The notes beneath the pieces were generated by a model. That model was not told the DNA's origin and did no database searches. It was given only the letters and a program-made list of their open reading frames with translations. Position numbers and translations under genes: made by a program. Shown here piece after piece: positions 61,716-64,000 of a stretch of DNA of 64,000 nucleotides (positions are counted from its first letter, which is position 1; each line of letters opens with the position of its first letter). Origin of the DNA: Bacteroidota bacterium (GTDB lineage Bacteria > Bacteroidota > Bacteroidia > 2-12-FULL-35-15); assembly GCA_003151815.1 (NCBI GenBank), contig PLYN01000049.1:16566-80565 (forward strand). Reading direction: 5' to 3'.

Positions 61716-63734
61716 TTATTTTACAACAATTCTTCCTAAAAAAGCATTCAAAGATATCTTCGCTTTATCGAGTTGATATTTCGTTTGTTGCAATTGAATG
61801 ACTTCATCATCGGAGGTGCTCTCTTTCATTCTTTTTTCAACATCATGAACCATCATTTCTAATCTGCGGCTTTTTAGTGTATATACCGCTTTTAAAGAGG
61901 ATTTTTTTAGATCATCGTCCTCCATATTTGTATAGATACTGTGCCTTTCCCAATTAGCCAATGCATATGGACTGCTTATCAGATCTATCGTAAGTAGACT
62001 AATTGCATTATCCTCATGGTTCAAAAAATATTTATTATCCGGAATATTATTCTTTTCCAAGTGTTGAATAAATTCGTTGTAAATATTGTTGTAAAGTATA
62101 TTTTCCAATACAATATTATCATGTTGCAACTCTGCAATTATTAAATGTGCTATACTGCTTTCTACTTGTATCACATTTCCTTCCTCATCTTCACTGTCAA
62201 CCATTATATTTTTATTCCCATAATTGATCAACAACTCAATAATTTTTCGCTCCTGAGGTTCTGTACTTGCAACTGTAGATTCTTTTTTCTGCTCGACTAG
62301 AAAGTCTATATCAGCACCTAAATTTTCAGGTGATTGGATGGGTTGATTTCTTTTTTCATTAAATTTTTTGTTGCGAATTTTATTCAATTCACTCAACAAA
62401 ATTTGTTCATCCATATCCATGATACGGCTACACTCCTTAACATAAACAGAACGATAAATCGCTTCAGGGATCAATGCAATGCTTTCAACAATTTCTTTGA
62501 TCAACTCCGCTTTTTTAATGGGATCGTTTTTTACTTCGCCCATTAATAAATTTGTTTTGAACGAAATAAAGTCTTTCGAATTCTCTTTTATAAATGTTTT
62601 CAACTCCTCGCTGTTTACCCGTTTCGAATAGGAATCAGGGTCTTCGCCATCAGGAAACAACAAAACTTTAACATTCATTCCCTCTTCCAAAATCAGATCA
62701 ATACCTCTGAAACTGGCTTTAATACCGGCACTGTCGCCATCGTATAAAATGGTAATGTTACTTGTAAACCTGCGAATGAGTTTAATTTGTCCTACTGTAA
62801 GTGATGTTCCGCTGCTGGCCACCACATTTTCAATACCGGCCTGATGCATGGATATTACATCGGTATAACCTTCCACCAAAAAGCAATTGTCCTGATTGAT
62901 AATTTCTTTTTTCGCGAAATATATTCCGTACAACACATCACTCTTGTGATAAATATCCGTTTCCGGAGAGTTGATGTATTTGGCAACTTTTTTATCCGTG
63001 CGCAACGTACGACCGCCAAAGGCGATCACACGCCCTGTTGCATTGTGGATCGGGAACATGACGCGACCCCCAAAACGATCCAATAATTTCGCAGGAGTTT
63101 TGGCTAACGGCGAAGAAATTATATCTGCATTGGTGTTAGTTTCTGTTTGTTCTTGTTCATTTTTATATTCGATAGTAAGCCCTGCTTTTACAAGATATTC
63201 CAGCTTATAGCCTGTTGCCAAAGCGATATCCGTAAATGCACTGCGGTTATTCAGATTATAACCTAATTGAAATTTCTGAATGATATCATCCCTGAATCCG
63301 CGCTCTTTGAAATAACCCAATCCAACAGATTTGCCTTCATCGGTATTGTATAAGTTTTCTGAGAAATGTTTTTGAGCGAAAGAAGAAACAACGAATAAAC
63401 TTTCGCGGTCGTTCTGTGATTGAAGTTGTTCAGGCGATTGTTCCTCTTCAACAATTTGTATGTTGTATTTTTTTGCAAGATGGCGCAGCGCGTCAGGGTA
63501 TGACATCAACTCTTTCTCCATCACAAAATTTATGGCATGTCCGCCTTTGCCACATCCGAAACACTTATAAATACCCTTAACAGGAGAAACGTAAAATGAG
63601 GGAGTTTTTTCATCGTGAAAAGGACAAAGACCGATGAGATTGGCTCCGCGTTTTTTAAGCGTAACATAATCAGCAACCACTTCCTCTACTTTGGCTGCTT
63701 CAAATATTTTATCTATGTCTTCCTTGTGTATCAA
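61716..63734 (-). CDS. dnaG: DNA primase
   Basis: Synthesises RNA primers at the replication fork (672 residues). TTG start: (M)IHKEDIDKIFEAAKVEEVV fits the family N-terminus, and no suitable ATG precedes it. The zinc-binding CHC2 domain is CPFHDEKTPSFYVS and CFGCGKGG (about 38-68). The Toprim domain has VEGYTDVISMHQAG (about 285-298) and ILYDGDSAGIKA (about 326-337). The C-terminal helicase-interaction region (about 430-672) is mostly helical and divergent. Confidence 0.96.
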   Translation of the reverse strand: MIHKEDIDKIFEAAKVEEVVADYVTLKKRGANLIGLCPFHDEKTPSFYVSPVKGIYKCFGCGKGGHAINFVMEKELMSYPDALRHLAKKYNIQIVEEEQSPEQLQSQNDRESLFVVSSFAQKHFSENLYNTDEGKSVGLGYFKERGFRDDIIQKFQLGYNLNNRSAFTDIALATGYKLEYLVKAGLTIEYKNEQEQTETNTNADIISSPLAKTPAKLLDRFGGRVMFPIHNATGRVIAFGGRTLRTDKKVAKYINSPETDIYHKSDVLYGIYFAKKEIINQDNCFLVEGYTDVISMHQAGIENVVASSGTSLTVGQIKLIRRFTSNITILYDGDSAGIKASFRGIDLILEEGMNVKVLLFPDGEDPDSYSKRVNSEELKTFIKENSKDFISFKTNLLMGEVKNDPIKKAELIKEIVESIALIPEAIYRSVYVKECSRIMDMDEQILLSELNKIRNKKFNEKRNQPIQSPENLGADIDFLVEQKKESTVASTEPQERKIIELLINYGNKNIMVDSEDEEGNVIQVESSIAHLIIAELQHDNIVLENILYNNIYNEFIQHLEKNNIPDNKYFLNHEDNAISLLTIDLISSPYALANWERHSIYTNMEDDDLKKSSLKAVYTLKSRRLEMMVHDVEKRMKESTSDDEVIQLQQTKYQLDKAKISLNAFLGRIVVK

Positions 63735-63802
63735 AATAGCGAGAGTCTGTACTGAAAATACGGAACGCTAATTTACGAAAAAATGGGATTGGAAAATAAT
63801 AT

Positions 63803-64000
63803 TTATTTAATCGACAATCGTGTAATACCTCTAAGACTGCCCTCGTTATTCGGATTGAGTAATAACGATTTTTTATAGTTGACCAACGCTAGATCTTTTT
63901 GACCCATTAAACGATAGGTTTCTCCCAAACCCTGATAAACAGTCCAGGAATCAGGGTAACTTGTTTCACTTAATTTAAATGCTTTGTAAGCGGCTTCTAT
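63803..64000 (-). CDS. TPR-containing protein, C-terminal fragment
   Basis: An open minus-strand frame runs off the window edge; the stop is at 63803-63805. The 65 visible residues form a TPR pair with the pattern SWTVYQGLGETYRLMGQKDLA and YKKSLLLNPNNEGSL, like the C-terminal tail of many Bacteroidota serine hydrolases and alpha/beta hydrolases. The upstream catalytic domain, if any, lies outside the window, so the full identity is unknown. Confidence 0.72.
   Translation of the reverse strand: MEAAYKAFKLSETSYPDSWTVYQGLGETYRLMGQKDLALVNYKKSLLLNPNNEGSLRGITRLSIK

Overview
The window is a chromosomal segment of a Bacteroidota bacterium (AT-rich, Chitinophagia/Sphingobacteriia-like in flavour). 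Evidence for this is the type IX secretion (T9SS) gene content: three giant adhesin-like proteins ending in the gliding-motility-associated C-terminal domain (CHU_C, 'type B' sorting domain) and a PorP/SprF protein. Other lineage signs are an IPExxxVDY-family gene next to pyk and dnaG, the long Bacteroidota form of amidophosphoribosyltransferase, a three-gene sdhCAB operon, many TAnnTTTG -7 promoter boxes and an absence of Shine-Dalgarno sequences. Nearly everything is housekeeping or surface biology; no phage, CRISPR array, rRNA or tRNA gene was seen.

Layout. 1-3.8 kb: the 3' end of holA, an orphan membrane protein, a caspase-like DUF6642-type protein, an MBL-fold hydrolase and an EVE-domain protein. 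4.1-6.6 kb: pyrG followed by a MntA-HepT (MNT/HEPN) toxin-antitoxin pair. The pair is enclosed by a perfect 104-bp duplication of the pyrG 3' end, the clearest sign of a mobile cassette in the window. 6.8-15.1 kb: a phosphate regulon (OprP-like porin, pstS, then pstC-pstA-pstB-phoU) with 11-bp-spaced TTAACA Pho-box-like repeats upstream of the porin and of pstC. Two methyltransferases and a peroxiredoxin-like gene lie between pstS and pstC. 15.2-24.6 kb: a lipoprotein, a LuxE-like acyl-protein synthetase, metG, a group III truncated haemoglobin, an LD-carboxypeptidase, an unusual CAP-OmpA-TPR-like protein and a cytochrome P450. 24.7-29.6 kb: sdhCAB, an outer-membrane protein and a tiny Lys/Glu/His-rich secreted protein.

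29.6-40.6 kb: a PKD-repeat CHU_C protein, then a metalloprotease, PorP/SprF and OmpA-family gene run, asnS and meaB. 40.7-43.2 kb: an aspartoacylase-like/rimK/rimB cluster on the minus strand. 43.4-50.4 kb: an FAD oxidoreductase, purF, gmk, yicC, an EamA transporter, an orphan secreted protein and an ArsC-like protein. 50.5-59.4 kb: two more giant CHU_C proteins, one carrying an intact-looking C-type lectin motif set and the other nine ~94-residue repeats. 59.6-64 kb: pyk, the IPExxxVDY gene, dnaG and the end of a TPR protein.

A recurrent non-genic theme is a set of 50-190 bp intergenic elements. Each has two inverted arms, and each arm iterates a roughly 9-nt word (CACAGATTA, ACGCAGATT, CGCAGAGTTT, CACGGAGGC, CATAGAAA and similar). 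At least six sequence families share this design, two copies adjoin each other, and one short element (within pstA-pstB) is flanked by a 13-bp direct repeat. Together with the duplicated pyrG end these are the features best worth following up.
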